Shown: one piece after another, positions 15,897-24,541 of the stretch
Position numbering within the stretch: position 1 is the first letter of the stretch
How the letters are laid out: each line of letters opens with the position of its first letter
Assembly: GCF_004827385.1 (NCBI RefSeq)
Contig: NZ_SRXN01000040.1
Location: 1-55,066, forward strand
Source of the DNA: Ensifer sp. MPMI2T
Lineage (GTDB): Bacteria; Pseudomonadota; Alphaproteobacteria; Rhizobiales; Rhizobiaceae
Direction of reading: 5' to 3'
Length of the DNA stretch: 55,066 bases
Position numbers and translations under genes: made by a program
Notes under the pieces: generated by a model
What the model saw: only the letters and a program-made list of their open reading frames with translations
What the model was told of the DNA's origin: nothing
Database searches by the model: none

Positions 15897-17636
15897 GTGG
15901 AAGCTAAGGATACAGAAATCGGCCAAATAACCTTCTTCCTCGCGAAGGAGGGAATCACGATGGATACGATTATCGACGATGAGGCGGACTTGGACGGCAA
16001 GAAAGCTCAAACGTACAACTTCGCGATTGGAGGGGCCGAGTGCCGATTCATCTACTTCGAGACAATGTCGGTTCGAAAAAATCCACCTTGGCTCGATTTC
16101 GTCAACGAGCAGCTCGGTGATGCTCCCATAACATTCGGATCGACCAGCCAAAGCCCTAATGGCCTGCTCCTGATCTCAACAGAAGATCGGCTGTTTGCCG
16201 CAGTATTCGGTCGCAGCGCAACCAGCTGCCTCAACAGGAAGATGCTTGAGCCAGACTTCGGCATCAAGACCGCCATGAACATGTGCGGTAACGAAGAGAT
16301 TCGGCAGACGCGCAGCCAGAGCAACACGATCACGCCTACCCATATCGACAGACAAGCAGCTAGGCCGTCCGATAGTTTCGTGTTCGGGTTGAGCGAGGCG
16401 GAGGACCTGCGCTACATTTCGGCGCATATCAAAGGCAACCGAAACACGACCCTGCAAGGACGTGACAACCTCACCGTCAAAGTGATCGGCGACGAGAAGC
16501 TCAGTTGGGCGAAAATCGTCGCCCAGTGCCAGGAGTTCCTGGAGCGCTTCGGTGCCCGCGACTATATCGCACTATTCCCCAACTATCGGAATTTTCAGCC
16601 GGCGTCGGACGAAGATGCAAAGCTGCTTGATGAGATCCTGGTCGCCGCGTTGCAAGCGAAGGACTATGGCAAGATCGAGCTTTGCATTCCGGAGTTCCTG
16701 TCGGAGGAGCACTTCAGCTTCTCGTACTCGAACAAGCAGGAACGGGAGAACACCATCTACTCCTTCCTGGCCCCTGAGCAGCTCGAGAGAGTTTTCAAGA
16801 CGCCTGAGGACATCACAGTTGAGCGACTGCAAAACAGACGCATCTACGCGTATTCTGCAGCTGAGGACCGCGTTCTGGCTTATAGGCATTGGTCAGTCTA
16901 TGATTGCATAGTTTACGAGCACGAGCTCCACGGACGCTACTTCATCCTGAACGATGGCCGCTGGGTTCAGGTCGATCCTGAATTCTACAAGTCGATCATC
17001 GAGTTTATCGAAAATCGCGTGCAGGAGGAGGCGCCGGAAGCCTGGTATCTCAATATCGATATCAGCGACGATGCCACGAAGAAGAACAGCGAAGCGATAT
17101 TCAATGCCAAAGTCGTCGACCTACGGCCGACCTGCGTACTGTTCGACCGCGCCAAGCTTCAGATCGGTGCTGGCCGGAAGGATAAGGAGTTCTGTGATGT
17201 GCTGGACTTGCAGGACGATGGCATGGTGCGGATCATTAATGCCAAGCAGTACAAGGATGCGTCTTCAATAAATTACCTTTTCTCACAGGCGAAGTTTTAT
17301 TGCGAAGCATTTTTGAACGATGAGACCTTCGTAGCGCAGATCAGAAAGTTCATCGAGGATGGACCCTGCGGCCATCGGCAAGCTTATCTCGATTATATCA
17401 AGCCTGAGATCGAAAACAATCATGGCAAGGACTATGTCCTGTGTCTCTGGTTGCTCTACGACAAGAGCAAGGCGGCGCCAACAAAAGGGGATATCCCGCT
17501 AATCGCCCAATATGAACTTAAGCTAATGCATGATCATCTGCGGAAGGTCTGCAAGTTTCATAACATCATCATCCGTTTCGTTCCTGTAAAAACCACGCGG
17601 TACACGCAGGCGCGAAAGAATAAGAAGGTTGCATGA
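15897..17636 (+). CDS. TIGR04141/DUF6119-type 'sporadically distributed' protein
   Basis: About 579 residues, soluble. IGQITFFLAKEGITMDTII at the N-terminus and the C-terminal region EFCDVLDLQ...RIINAKQYKDASSINYLFSQAK resemble the TIGR04141/DUF6119 family, which is scattered among bacteria and often found in defence-rich regions. The family function is not known to me. The conserved acidic residues and lysine in the C-terminal half have the spacing of a PD-(D/E)xK-like nuclease core, which is only a suggestion. GTG at 15897 has GGGAGGGG upstream; the frame is open from an ATG at 15858 with a weaker site. Confidence 0.7.
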   Translation: MEAKDTEIGQITFFLAKEGITMDTIIDDEADLDGKKAQTYNFAIGGAECRFIYFETMSVRKNPPWLDFVNEQLGDAPITFGSTSQSPNGLLLISTEDRLFAAVFGRSATSCLNRKMLEPDFGIKTAMNMCGNEEIRQTRSQSNTITPTHIDRQAARPSDSFVFGLSEAEDLRYISAHIKGNRNTTLQGRDNLTVKVIGDEKLSWAKIVAQCQEFLERFGARDYIALFPNYRNFQPASDEDAKLLDEILVAALQAKDYGKIELCIPEFLSEEHFSFSYSNKQERENTIYSFLAPEQLERVFKTPEDITVERLQNRRIYAYSAAEDRVLAYRHWSVYDCIVYEHELHGRYFILNDGRWVQVDPEFYKSIIEFIENRVQEEAPEAWYLNIDISDDATKKNSEAIFNAKVVDLRPTCVLFDRAKLQIGAGRKDKEFCDVLDLQDDGMVRIINAKQYKDASSINYLFSQAKFYCEAFLNDETFVAQIRKFIEDGPCGHRQAYLDYIKPEIENNHGKDYVLCLWLLYDKSKAAPTKGDIPLIAQYELKLMHDHLRKVCKFHNIIIRFVPVKTTRYTQARKNKKVA

Positions 17637-18184
17637 CTCTCTCGTGCTTACTTCGCCCAGAGGGGCAGCTCGTTTGAAGTTCGGTAAGGACTGCTTTCCG
17701 GGAATAGCACCAGGCCAAAAAATCCAAGCGGTCGGACAGTACAGCCAGTGTCCGCTTTTGGAGATCGGCGAATGCTTTTCGATGGCCGACATGGGGGCGC
17801 GAGGCCGCCGTTGAGGGCCGCAATAGGCCCCGCAGCTGACGAGCGTTTCGCCTTGAGCGGATCCGACCCGTAGCCGGTTCTTGATGAAGGGGTAACTTTC
17901 TTCCTAGTTCACCACTCCCTAGTGAACGCACCCGGCAGTAATGCTGCCCGAACCCGTTCGGCTCAGCAATTGTTGACCAGACATAGCCCCGGAGCTATGC
18001 TTTCGCATGAGAATCGACGCTTCGTTCCACCGGTCCTCGGCATGCTTAGTCGTGGCCAACTACGATGAGGGGACGGCAGTTTGATCTCTCGGTACGACTC
18101 GAACTTTTAGCGTCGTTCGCGCAAACCAGGTTTTCGCATCTCCGCTTTCACGGAGATCCGATCGCCGACGCACGGAGCAAACAT
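17637..18184. other. Intergenic stretch without recognised gene
   Basis: About 550 bases with only short spurious frames. An inverted repeat CATAGC...GCTATG lies near 17980-17998. Any promoter for the XRE-DprA unit should lie here. Confidence 0.5.
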
Positions 18185-18553
18185 ATGGAGCGCAGCCCAG
18201 ATAACGTAGCCCGAAAAGACGGGGACAACGTCGGCGCTGAAGACACTGAGCTGATGCAGGACGTAGACGGACTGCGGGCGTTGCGCCAAATTGCTGGCAA
18301 GGGTCAGGCTGATATCGCGGCCGCGCTTAGAATCAAACAGCCCTCCGTTTCCAAGATTGAGAAGCAGGCGGACATGCACATTTCAACGCTTCGCAGCTAT
18401 GTTGAAGCGATCGGAGGCGAGCTTGAACTCACCGTAAGACTCCCGAAGCGGCCCGCCGTTCGCATCCACTCCCTTGGAGAAGTCGTTACCGCGATCCCCG
18501 AAAAGCTCGCTCCCCGCAAAACTTCTCTCGCCAGGGCCGCAGACCGCCAATGA
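18185..18553 (+). CDS. XRE-type helix-turn-helix regulator
   Basis: About 122 residues. The HTH (about 35-80) reads LRALRQIAGKGQADIAAALR then IKQPSVSKIEKQADMHISTL, followed by YVEAIGGELELTV, as in HigA/XRE antitoxin-like regulators. The ATG at 18185 has GGAG eight bases upstream; a longer frame from 18065 has no conserved residues. No toxin partner is adjacent, and it more likely controls the following DprA-PRTase genes, 82 bases downstream. Confidence 0.85.
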   Translation: MERSPDNVARKDGDNVGAEDTELMQDVDGLRALRQIAGKGQADIAAALRIKQPSVSKIEKQADMHISTLRSYVEAIGGELELTVRLPKRPAVRIHSLGEVVTAIPEKLAPRKTSLARAADRQ

Positions 18554-18634
18554 TCCACCCGTCCACGCCCCTGGGCGAGGCTATAGCTACAGAACGACGA
18601 AAATCGGCCGCTATTTTTGAAAGGCTTTGAATTT

Positions 18635-19690
18635 ATGATTGGCACCGAGACACGAACCGCAGCCGGTATTCTCACGCTCACCGCTTTGCGCGGTATCGGC
18701 CCAGCTACAGCTGAACGCCTCGCCGAACGTTTCTCGCTGCTGGATGCCATTGTCGATGCGGAGCCTGGCAAGCTTCGGACCGTCGTGTCGGCCGCTGTCG
18801 CCGAGAGCCTTCACGAACCCGCCGCCATGGTCAACGCCGGCGAAAGGGCCCAGAAGGTCCTTGATGAGGCCGACCGCCGTGGCGTGCGCGTTCTCTCCGT
18901 CTTCGACCCCGACTATCCAGAGGCTCTTCGGTCCCTATCCGACCGCCCTCCCATCCTCTTCGTTAAGGGCAAACTACCGCCACGTCGGAGTGTCGCCTGC
19001 ATTGGAACGCGAGAGCCATCTGACTTCGGCGAAACCGTCAGCGACAAGATCGTTGAAGCCTTGGTTGGCGCAAACTGGGCGATCGTAAGCGGTCTGGCGA
19101 TCGGCGTTGATACGCTGAGCCATCAAGCAGCGCTGCGCCATGGCGGCCGGACCATTGCCGTCATGGCGGGCGGTCTTGACGGGATCTACCCGAGACAGAA
19201 CGCGAAGCTTGCCGACGAGATTCTGGAGAAGGACGGCGCTCTGGTCAGCGAACAGCCTTTCGGTGTGCCGCCGTCGCCGCGCAATTTGGTCCAGCGCGAC
19301 CGCCTGCAGAGCGGGCTTTCAATCGCGACATTCGTCATGCAAACCGACATCAAGGGCGGCTCCATGCACACCGTCCGCTTTACGATCCAGCAGAACCGTC
19401 TGCTGTTCGCGCCTGTACCTCAGGGCCGACACGCCGCTGAGCCGAAGAGCCAAGGCATCCTCGCGATGACGCAGTTCTCCGCAACTCGCTTTGCTGACGC
19501 CGCGCGCGCTGAAGGAGACTACCGGCGAATCCTCTTCGAGCGTTATCGCACCGGACCGGTGGCTGTACCGCTCGCTAGCAAGGAGGATTACACCTCCATG
19601 CTCGAGCTGCTGGATGTGCGCTTGGCCGAAAGCGCAGGCCAGACCGCGCCCGTTCGTCTCTCGTCGCCCTCGCAGATGTCCATGCTCTGA
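18635..19690 (+). CDS. DprA/Smf-family DNA-processing-like protein
   Basis: About 351 residues. An N-terminal helix-hairpin-helix (TALRGIGPATAERLAERF, about 16-33) precedes the Rossmann-like DprA domain: GTREPSDFGE (124-133), VSGLAIGVDTLSHQAAL (151-167), GGLDGIYPRQNAKL (180-193), then QRDRLQSGLS and KGGSMHTV. Housekeeping DprA loads RecA on incoming ssDNA. Here it is paired, two bases apart, with a HAD-phosphoribosyltransferase fusion, and is not in the usual topA or tRNA-modification context. DprA-PRTase pairs are, to my recollection, regarded as candidate defence modules. The Smf C-terminal winged helix is not evident; the last 80 residues differ. Confidence 0.85.
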   Translation: MIGTETRTAAGILTLTALRGIGPATAERLAERFSLLDAIVDAEPGKLRTVVSAAVAESLHEPAAMVNAGERAQKVLDEADRRGVRVLSVFDPDYPEALRSLSDRPPILFVKGKLPPRRSVACIGTREPSDFGETVSDKIVEALVGANWAIVSGLAIGVDTLSHQAALRHGGRTIAVMAGGLDGIYPRQNAKLADEILEKDGALVSEQPFGVPPSPRNLVQRDRLQSGLSIATFVMQTDIKGGSMHTVRFTIQQNRLLFAPVPQGRHAAEPKSQGILAMTQFSATRFADAARAEGDYRRILFERYRTGPVAVPLASKEDYTSMLELLDVRLAESAGQTAPVRLSSPSQMSML

Positions 19691-19692
19691 CC

Positions 19693-20928
19693 ATGCCCAA
19701 CGTCTTTCTTTTCGACCTCGACATGACGCTTGTCGATAGCTCAGCCCTTGCCCAGATGCGTCGCCTCCAGATGTGGGAAAATGTCCGGCAGAATATGAAT
19801 CTGATCCGGCCCTTTCCTGCGCAGGGGCGGGCCGCACCGCATGAACTCCCGGCGCTTCTGCGAGCGGAAGGGCAGCCCGTCGGCGTCGTCACGTCCTCGC
19901 CAGAATGGTATGCGCAGGCGGTCCTGGCACAGTTTCGTATCCCTTATGACGTGCTGGTCAGCTACGGAGATACGCAGAACCACAAGCCTGACCCCGAGCC
20001 GCTTCAGGAGGCGCTCCGCCGTCTCGGCATCGCCGCGAGCCCGCAAGTACTCTACATCGGCGACGATGTGGGCGACATAGAGGCCGCCTATCACGCCGGT
20101 CTGACGTCCATCGCCGTGCGTTGGGGACCCACGTCGATATTTGAGCTTTCCTCCAGCGCTCCGGACATATTCATGTCGAAGGCGTCCACCTTGCTGCGGC
20201 TCGACCGCCTCGGCGGCCGAGGCTATATCGGCGAAGCCTTAACCAGCGGCTGGCCCTTTCATAGCCACTGGGGCTCGATCCTTCATTGTGACGACGACCC
20301 CACCGTCTACGCGCTGGGTCGCTACTTCACTGCCTCGGATCCGCGCCACGCGACCAGCGCTTTGAGCGCGACCGTGCTATCGCTGAAGAACGACGACACC
20401 TACGCCAACATCCTTGGCGAGGCCGTTGGCAAAGCAATCGCAAACCTCGACTGGGCCCCCGACTGCATCGTCCCAGTGCCCATGAAGCCGTCACAGGAGC
20501 GTAACCGCTTCAAGGAACTGCTCGACAGCGCCGCCGATCATTTCGACGAGGATATTGAAGTCGAACTCGATGGCCTGAAGACCATCAAGGAGGTTGAAGG
20601 CTACAAGCAGATGAATGCGCTGGAGCGCGCAGAAGCTATCAAGGACGCCTTCGACACCGACTTCATCTGGGGCGGTGCCAAGATCCTGCTGCTCGATGAC
20701 GTATACACCACCGGCGAGACGACGAGGGAGTGCGTGCGGATCCTCAACGCCAACGGCGCTGGCGAAGTTCGGGTGATGGCGATCGCGAAGGATCAGCGCG
20801 TTTTCGCTCGCAAGACGTGTCCCGCCTGCGGCCGCTCAATGAAGATCCGCGAGAATCACACATCGCACGTCAAATTCTGGGGCTGCTCAGGCTATCCGCA
20901 CTACTGCCAGAATACCGAAGACTTCTAA
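19693..20928 (+). CDS. HAD hydrolase - phosphoribosyltransferase - zinc-finger fusion protein
   Basis: 411 residues, three modules. The HAD phosphatase domain (1-165) has DLDMT (8-12), VTSS (66-69), KPDP (98-101) and IGDDVGD (122-128). The phosphoribosyltransferase domain (about 180-365) ends with the PRPP loop LLLDDVYTTGETT (332-344), like ComF. The C-terminal topoisomerase-type zinc finger has Cys at 376, 379, 398 and 405. It is essentially coupled to the DprA gene (two bases between stop and start). The likely chemistry is dephosphorylation plus transfer or release of phosphoribosyl groups, with a DNA-binding finger; substrate unknown. All catalytic motifs are intact. Confidence 0.85.
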   Translation: MPNVFLFDLDMTLVDSSALAQMRRLQMWENVRQNMNLIRPFPAQGRAAPHELPALLRAEGQPVGVVTSSPEWYAQAVLAQFRIPYDVLVSYGDTQNHKPDPEPLQEALRRLGIAASPQVLYIGDDVGDIEAAYHAGLTSIAVRWGPTSIFELSSSAPDIFMSKASTLLRLDRLGGRGYIGEALTSGWPFHSHWGSILHCDDDPTVYALGRYFTASDPRHATSALSATVLSLKNDDTYANILGEAVGKAIANLDWAPDCIVPVPMKPSQERNRFKELLDSAADHFDEDIEVELDGLKTIKEVEGYKQMNALERAEAIKDAFDTDFIWGGAKILLLDDVYTTGETTRECVRILNANGAGEVRVMAIAKDQRVFARKTCPACGRSMKIRENHTSHVKFWGCSGYPHYCQNTEDF

Positions 20929-21049
20929 CGCGGCGCCACCCGGGCCGCTCAACCTGCTGGTCCGGATGTCCCGCATATCGTGTTCAGCTAAATCGACCGG
21001 GGAACGACCATCAGGACGGACAACGACCGGCAGTAACATAGGGGGAAAT

Positions 21050-21165
21050 ATGATCGGTCGGGGATCTGAATGGCGTCGCTGGGAACCCCACATCCATGCT
21101 CCAGGGACCGTCCTCAACAATCAGTTCGGCAGTGGCACGCCCTGGGAAACCTACTGTCGCTTGGC
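21050..21165 (+). pseudogene. TrlF-like PHP/AAA ATPase, N-terminal stub cut by an insertion
   Basis: The frame starts MIGRGSEWRRWEPHIHAPGT and continues NNQFGSGTPWETY. The H-x-H in PHIHAPG is the first metal motif of PHP-type phosphoesterases, and the whole start matches the TrlF family of PHP-plus-ATPase proteins. Homology stops at about 21165, exactly where insertion-sequence ends begin. The remaining protein (normally many hundreds of residues) is not found further right. GGGGGAAAT precedes the ATG. It lies 122 bases downstream of the DprA-PRTase pair, so it may have been the third gene of that system. Related PHP proteins (Ppl) have been reported as phage-defence genes. Confidence 0.65.
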
Positions 21166-21225
21166 ATTTAATTATGAGAATTCTGCACCAGTGATTTCAA
21201 TGGGTTGTCATGGCACTTAATTTGA

Positions 21226-22590
21226 TGGGGTGGAGCGGCCTCCCACGGCGTCTAACATCGTCGTTGTGGGAAACATGGAAAGGAGCCACTCCATGAACGA
21301 GATTGTTACAATCGGACTCGACCTCGCCAAAAACATCTTCCAGGTTCACGGCATTGACGCTTGCGGCCAGGTAGTCGTCCGCAAGCCATTGCGCCGTGGC
21401 GAGGTGCTGAAATTCTTCGCTGGCCTTCACCCGTGCCTGATCGGCATTGAGGCGTGTGCGACAGCTCATCATTGGGGCCGTGAATTGAGCAAGCTCGGCC
21501 ACACGGTTCGTCTGATGCCACCGGCCTACGTGAAACCCTATGTCAAGCGCGGCAAGACCGATGCGGCCGACGCCGAGGCGATCTGCGAGGCTGTCACACG
21601 GCCAACCATGCGCTTCGTCGCGGTCAAGAGCATCGAACAGCAGGGCGTGCTGATGCTGCACAAAACCCGAGACCTGTTGGTGCGCCAGCGCACCATGGTG
21701 ATCAACGCCCTACGCGGACACCTTGCTGAGTTCGGCATCATCGCTGCGCAAGGGGCCGCCGGAGTGAAAGCGGCGATCGAAGCCTTTCATGCGGCGCAAG
21801 ACAATCTGCCCACATTGGCGCGCAGGGCGCTGCATGGATTGATCAATCAAATGCGCGTCGTGGCGAGCGAAATCGTAAAGATCGAAGAGCAGATCTTGAC
21901 CTGGCATCGGAACAGTGCGGCAAGCCGGCGTCTGGCTGGCATCCCCGGTATCGGGCCGATCACGGCGAGCGCCATCGTGGCGGCAATACCCGATCCGACG
22001 CTATTTTCCTCGGGCCGCTCCTTCGCAGCGTGGCTTGGTCTAACGCCGCGCTCGCATAGCAGCGGCGGCAAAGAGAAACTTGTCGGCATAAGCAAACGCG
22101 GCGATAGCTATATTCGGCGCTTGCTCGTTATCGGAGCCACGGCGGTCATCCGTCGGGCGCGCCAGGACAATGCCAGCAAGAGTTGGGCCGCCAAGCTGCT
22201 TACGCGTAAGCCGGCCCGGCTGGTCTCGGTGGCACTGGCCAACAAGACGGCGCGCATCGCCTGGGCCCTGTTGGCGCGCAATCAAACCTATATCGCGGGT
22301 GCTGGCGCAGCATAACAGGATCTGCCGTTCGGCAATGCTTGAGTAGCAAGCTGGGCGGTAGGCAGCGAGGGTGATGAGATGTGATGGCAAACCGGTCGAA
22401 CCGGGGATTGGATCAGTCCGAGATTCTCAAGGCGTTTCGAGCGCGCTAATTTGATTGGAACCCAATCCGCGGACTTCATCAGGGCCTGCGGCCATATGCG
22501 CCGCCTCGTGAAGGCCGGACACATGGCTTGCACCCGACCAGAGCCGCATCACTGATTTTCTCTCTTGCAACAACCGGCCGCTCCACACAT
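21226..22590 (+). mobile_element. IS110-family element, IS1111-like
   Basis: The transposase gene is flanked by an 11-bp subterminal inverted repeat, GTGGAGCGGCC at 21230-21240 and its complement at 22576-22586. Subterminal repeats of this kind mark the IS1111 subgroup. The exact ends are not determined, because these elements leave no target duplication. Confidence 0.65.
21293..22315 (+). CDS. IS110-family transposase
   Basis: 340 residues. The N-terminal DEDD-type domain starts TIGLDLAKNIFQVHGIDACG and includes YVKRGKTDAADAEAICEAV. The C-terminal transposase_20 region has RRLAGIPGIGPITASAIVAA and FAAWLGLTPRSHSSGGKEKL with the catalytic Ser. Full length, start fixed by AGGAG. It should be functional. 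Confidence 0.95.
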   Translation: MNEIVTIGLDLAKNIFQVHGIDACGQVVVRKPLRRGEVLKFFAGLHPCLIGIEACATAHHWGRELSKLGHTVRLMPPAYVKPYVKRGKTDAADAEAICEAVTRPTMRFVAVKSIEQQGVLMLHKTRDLLVRQRTMVINALRGHLAEFGIIAAQGAAGVKAAIEAFHAAQDNLPTLARRALHGLINQMRVVASEIVKIEEQILTWHRNSAASRRLAGIPGIGPITASAIVAAIPDPTLFSSGRSFAAWLGLTPRSHSSGGKEKLVGISKRGDSYIRRLLVIGATAVIRRARQDNASKSWAAKLLTRKPARLVSVALANKTARIAWALLARNQTYIAGAGAA

Positions 22591-22687
22591 GAGAATCCGA
22601 CCGGTCGGATTCTCAACTTTAAATGCCAAACCCAGCTGAAACAGCCGCATTCTCACATTTACGTGCCAAGCGACATCTGACTCATTG

Positions 22688-22709
22688 TGCCAAACGGAGG
22701 TTTGGCATG
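22688..22709 (+). promoter_or_regulatory. Hairpin presenting the ribosome site of the IS630 transposase
   Basis: TGCCAAAC and GTTTGGCA pair perfectly around a 4-base GGAG loop, and the A of the ATG start (22707) is the last base of the stem. Folding would control access to the start codon, keeping transposase expression low. Confidence 0.6.
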
Positions 22710-23767
22710 ACGAAGGCGATATCGTTGCGGGTAGATTACGACGGAACGGCCCTCCGGAGGCTGGCGAAGAAGGCAAAGGATGCCGCCCAGGTCCGGCGGC
22801 TGTTGGCGCTGGCTTCGATTTATGATGGCGGCTCCCGGCAGTATGCATCGGAGATCGGCGGGGTGACGGTGCAGATCGTCCGCGACTGGGTCTTGCGCTT
22901 CAACGAACGCGGCCCCGCCGGGTTGATCAACACAAAAGCACCGGGCGGCCGGGCCAAGCTAAACGACGCGCAGCGTCAAGCGCTGGCGAAGATTGTCGAA
23001 TGCGGTCCGATCCCCGCCGTTCACGGCGTGGTCCGCTGGCGACGTAAGGACCTCGTGCAGTGGCTGTTCCAGGAGTTCCGGGTCTCTGTCGACGAGACGA
23101 CGGTAGGGCGAGAACTCAAGACACTCGGCTTTGCCAAGCTTTCCGCTCGCCCGCGCCATTACGCCCAGAACGAATTGGAGGGTGAGGTTTTTAAAAAGAC
23201 TTCCCCGCCGCGCTGGCAGAGATCAGGGCGAAATGCCCGCCCGACACGGACATCGAAATCTGGTGGGCCGACGAAGCCCGAATAGGGCAAAAGAACAAGA
23301 TCACGCGCCGCTGGGCACGCCGGGGAACCCGACCGTCGGCCCCGCACGACCAGCGCACCATGTGGGCTTATATCTTCGGCGCGATCTGCCCGAAAAAGGG
23401 TAAGGGGGCTGGCCTCGTCTTTCCCTATTGCGACACCGAGGCGATGCAGGAACACCTTGCCGAAATCAGCAACGCCGTCGATCCCGGAGCACATGCCGTG
23501 CTCATTCTCGACCAAGCCGGATGGCACGTCACGCCGAAGCTGAAGGTGCCGGACAACATCACCTTGATGTTCCTGCCGCCGCGGTCGCCGGAATTGAACC
23601 CGGTAGAGAACCTCTGGCAGTTCATGAGGGACAACTGGTTGTCGAACCGCGTCTTCAAGGACTACGACGACATCGTCGATCAATGCTGCCGCGCTTGGAA
23701 CAGGCTCGTCGATCAGCCGTGGAAGATCATGTCCATCGGAATGCGCGATTGGGCGCATCGGTCATGA
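22707..23767 (+). CDS. IS630-family transposase, two frames joined by a -1 shift
   Basis: The first frame (22707-23285) carries the HTH half, e.g. MTKAISLRVDYDG, QIVRDWVLRFNERGPAGL and VDETTVGRELKTLGFAKLSA. Homology passes to the -1 frame near GTTTTTAAAAAGAC (23188-23201). It continues DFPAALAEI, WWADEARIGQ (first Asp), ILDQAGWH (second Asp) and PPRSPELNPVENLW (Glu), a complete DDE triad. The A/T slippery-like sequence suggests programmed frameshifting as in other IS630 members, but it is not a canonical heptamer, so a plain mutation is possible. Ends: TCTGA-containing sequences near 22675 and 23790 could be the inverted repeats. Confidence 0.85.
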
Positions 23768-23793
23768 TCCGTGCACGTTGGTATCAGACCATT

Positions 23794-23930
23794 TCATTTT
23801 TTCACATCCCCCCACGCCCGAAATCTCCCCCTCCCTGTCATCTCGCGAAGACCGAGCTCGCCAACGATTCGCCGCGCCGCCTGCGGCGTGACCTCGAGCG
23901 TCTTCACGTCTTCACGACCGTGGTACCCCT
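23794..23930 (-). pseudogene. DUF1612/HTH protein (RHE_PE00001 type), last 35 residues
   Basis: The minus strand ends EVTPQAARRIVGELGLREMT then GRGRFRAWG, the conserved C-terminal helix-turn-helix of the DUF1612 family of rhizobial plasmid proteins. The remainder of the gene is not recognisable upstream (to 24132). Confidence 0.6.
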
Positions 23931-24228
23931 CCGATGACGGCCGCTTTGCTGGGTTAGGCTGAAGGCTGCAAGCTGCAAGTCCTAGTGCAAGCACTAGTCT
24001 CTCATGTTCCCTGTCAAGGCTGAAGGCGAGCGGCATCGGCCACTTGGCGCGAGCGTGCGAAGCAGTCGGATTGGCTGAGGCTGCACAGGGCCGGGGGTGG
24101 AGCTCAGAGACGACGGTTGAACAGACTCTCATCCGCGGGTTGGGTACCGCCTTCCGTGTCTTCGTCTCGGGGCTGTCCTCGGTTTAGAGGGCGGGCGTCG
24201 AAGCGCCGTCCCTTGTTCCGAAGCGCCC

Positions 24229-24520
24229 ACGCGACAGGGTGAAGACAAATCGTCGGGATGCGATGAGCTTGGCACGGCTGCATCGTGCGGGCGAATTGAC
24301 GCCGGTCTGCGTTCCTGACCAAAGCCACGAGAGGCAATGCGCGATCTCGTACGTCCACGCGATGCGGCACAAGAGGTGCAGAAACAATTGCGCCAACAGC
24401 TCCATGCCTTTTTACTTCGTCACGGCAGAATTTTCACAGGGCGCAAGCCGTGGACACGGGCGCATGCGCGCTGGCTGGCGAGCCAGGCCTTCGAACATCA
24501 CGGCCATCACGTTCTCCTCG
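24229..24520 (+). pseudogene. IS110-family transposase fragment
   Basis: VKTNRRDAMSLARLHRAGEL and, in another frame, MRDLVRPRDAAQEV and LLRHGRIFTGRKPWTRAHAR match IS110 transposases of a different branch from the intact one at 21.3 kb. Frameshifted and lacking both ends. It abuts the end of the minus-strand operon. Confidence 0.75.
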
Positions 24521-24541
24521 CGGAATATTGCCGCCATGCAT

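Larger units (their letters stand above)
21165..22675. mobile_element. IS21-type terminal repeats enclosing an IS110 element
   Basis: TGTCGCTTGGCA...TGAGAAT at 21165-21182 is mirrored at 22649-22674 (ATTCTCA...TGCCAAGCGACA). Second copies lie inside each end (TGGCACTTAATTTGATGG near 21210, and GATTCTCAACTTTAAATGCC near 22609). Multiple terminal repeats starting with TG and ending with CA are typical of IS21-family ends. No istA or istB is present; the interior is occupied by the IS110 gene. This is an inference from repeats only. Confidence 0.5.

Noticed and set aside
15009..16151. A 380-codon open frame on the minus strand
   Set aside because: It runs against the EEP nuclease and TIGR04141 genes, which have recognised motifs, so it is a shadow frame.
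18185..18553. XRE gene as the antitoxin of a toxin-antitoxin pair
   Set aside because: No toxin-sized partner gene is adjacent on either side; control of the DprA unit is more likely.
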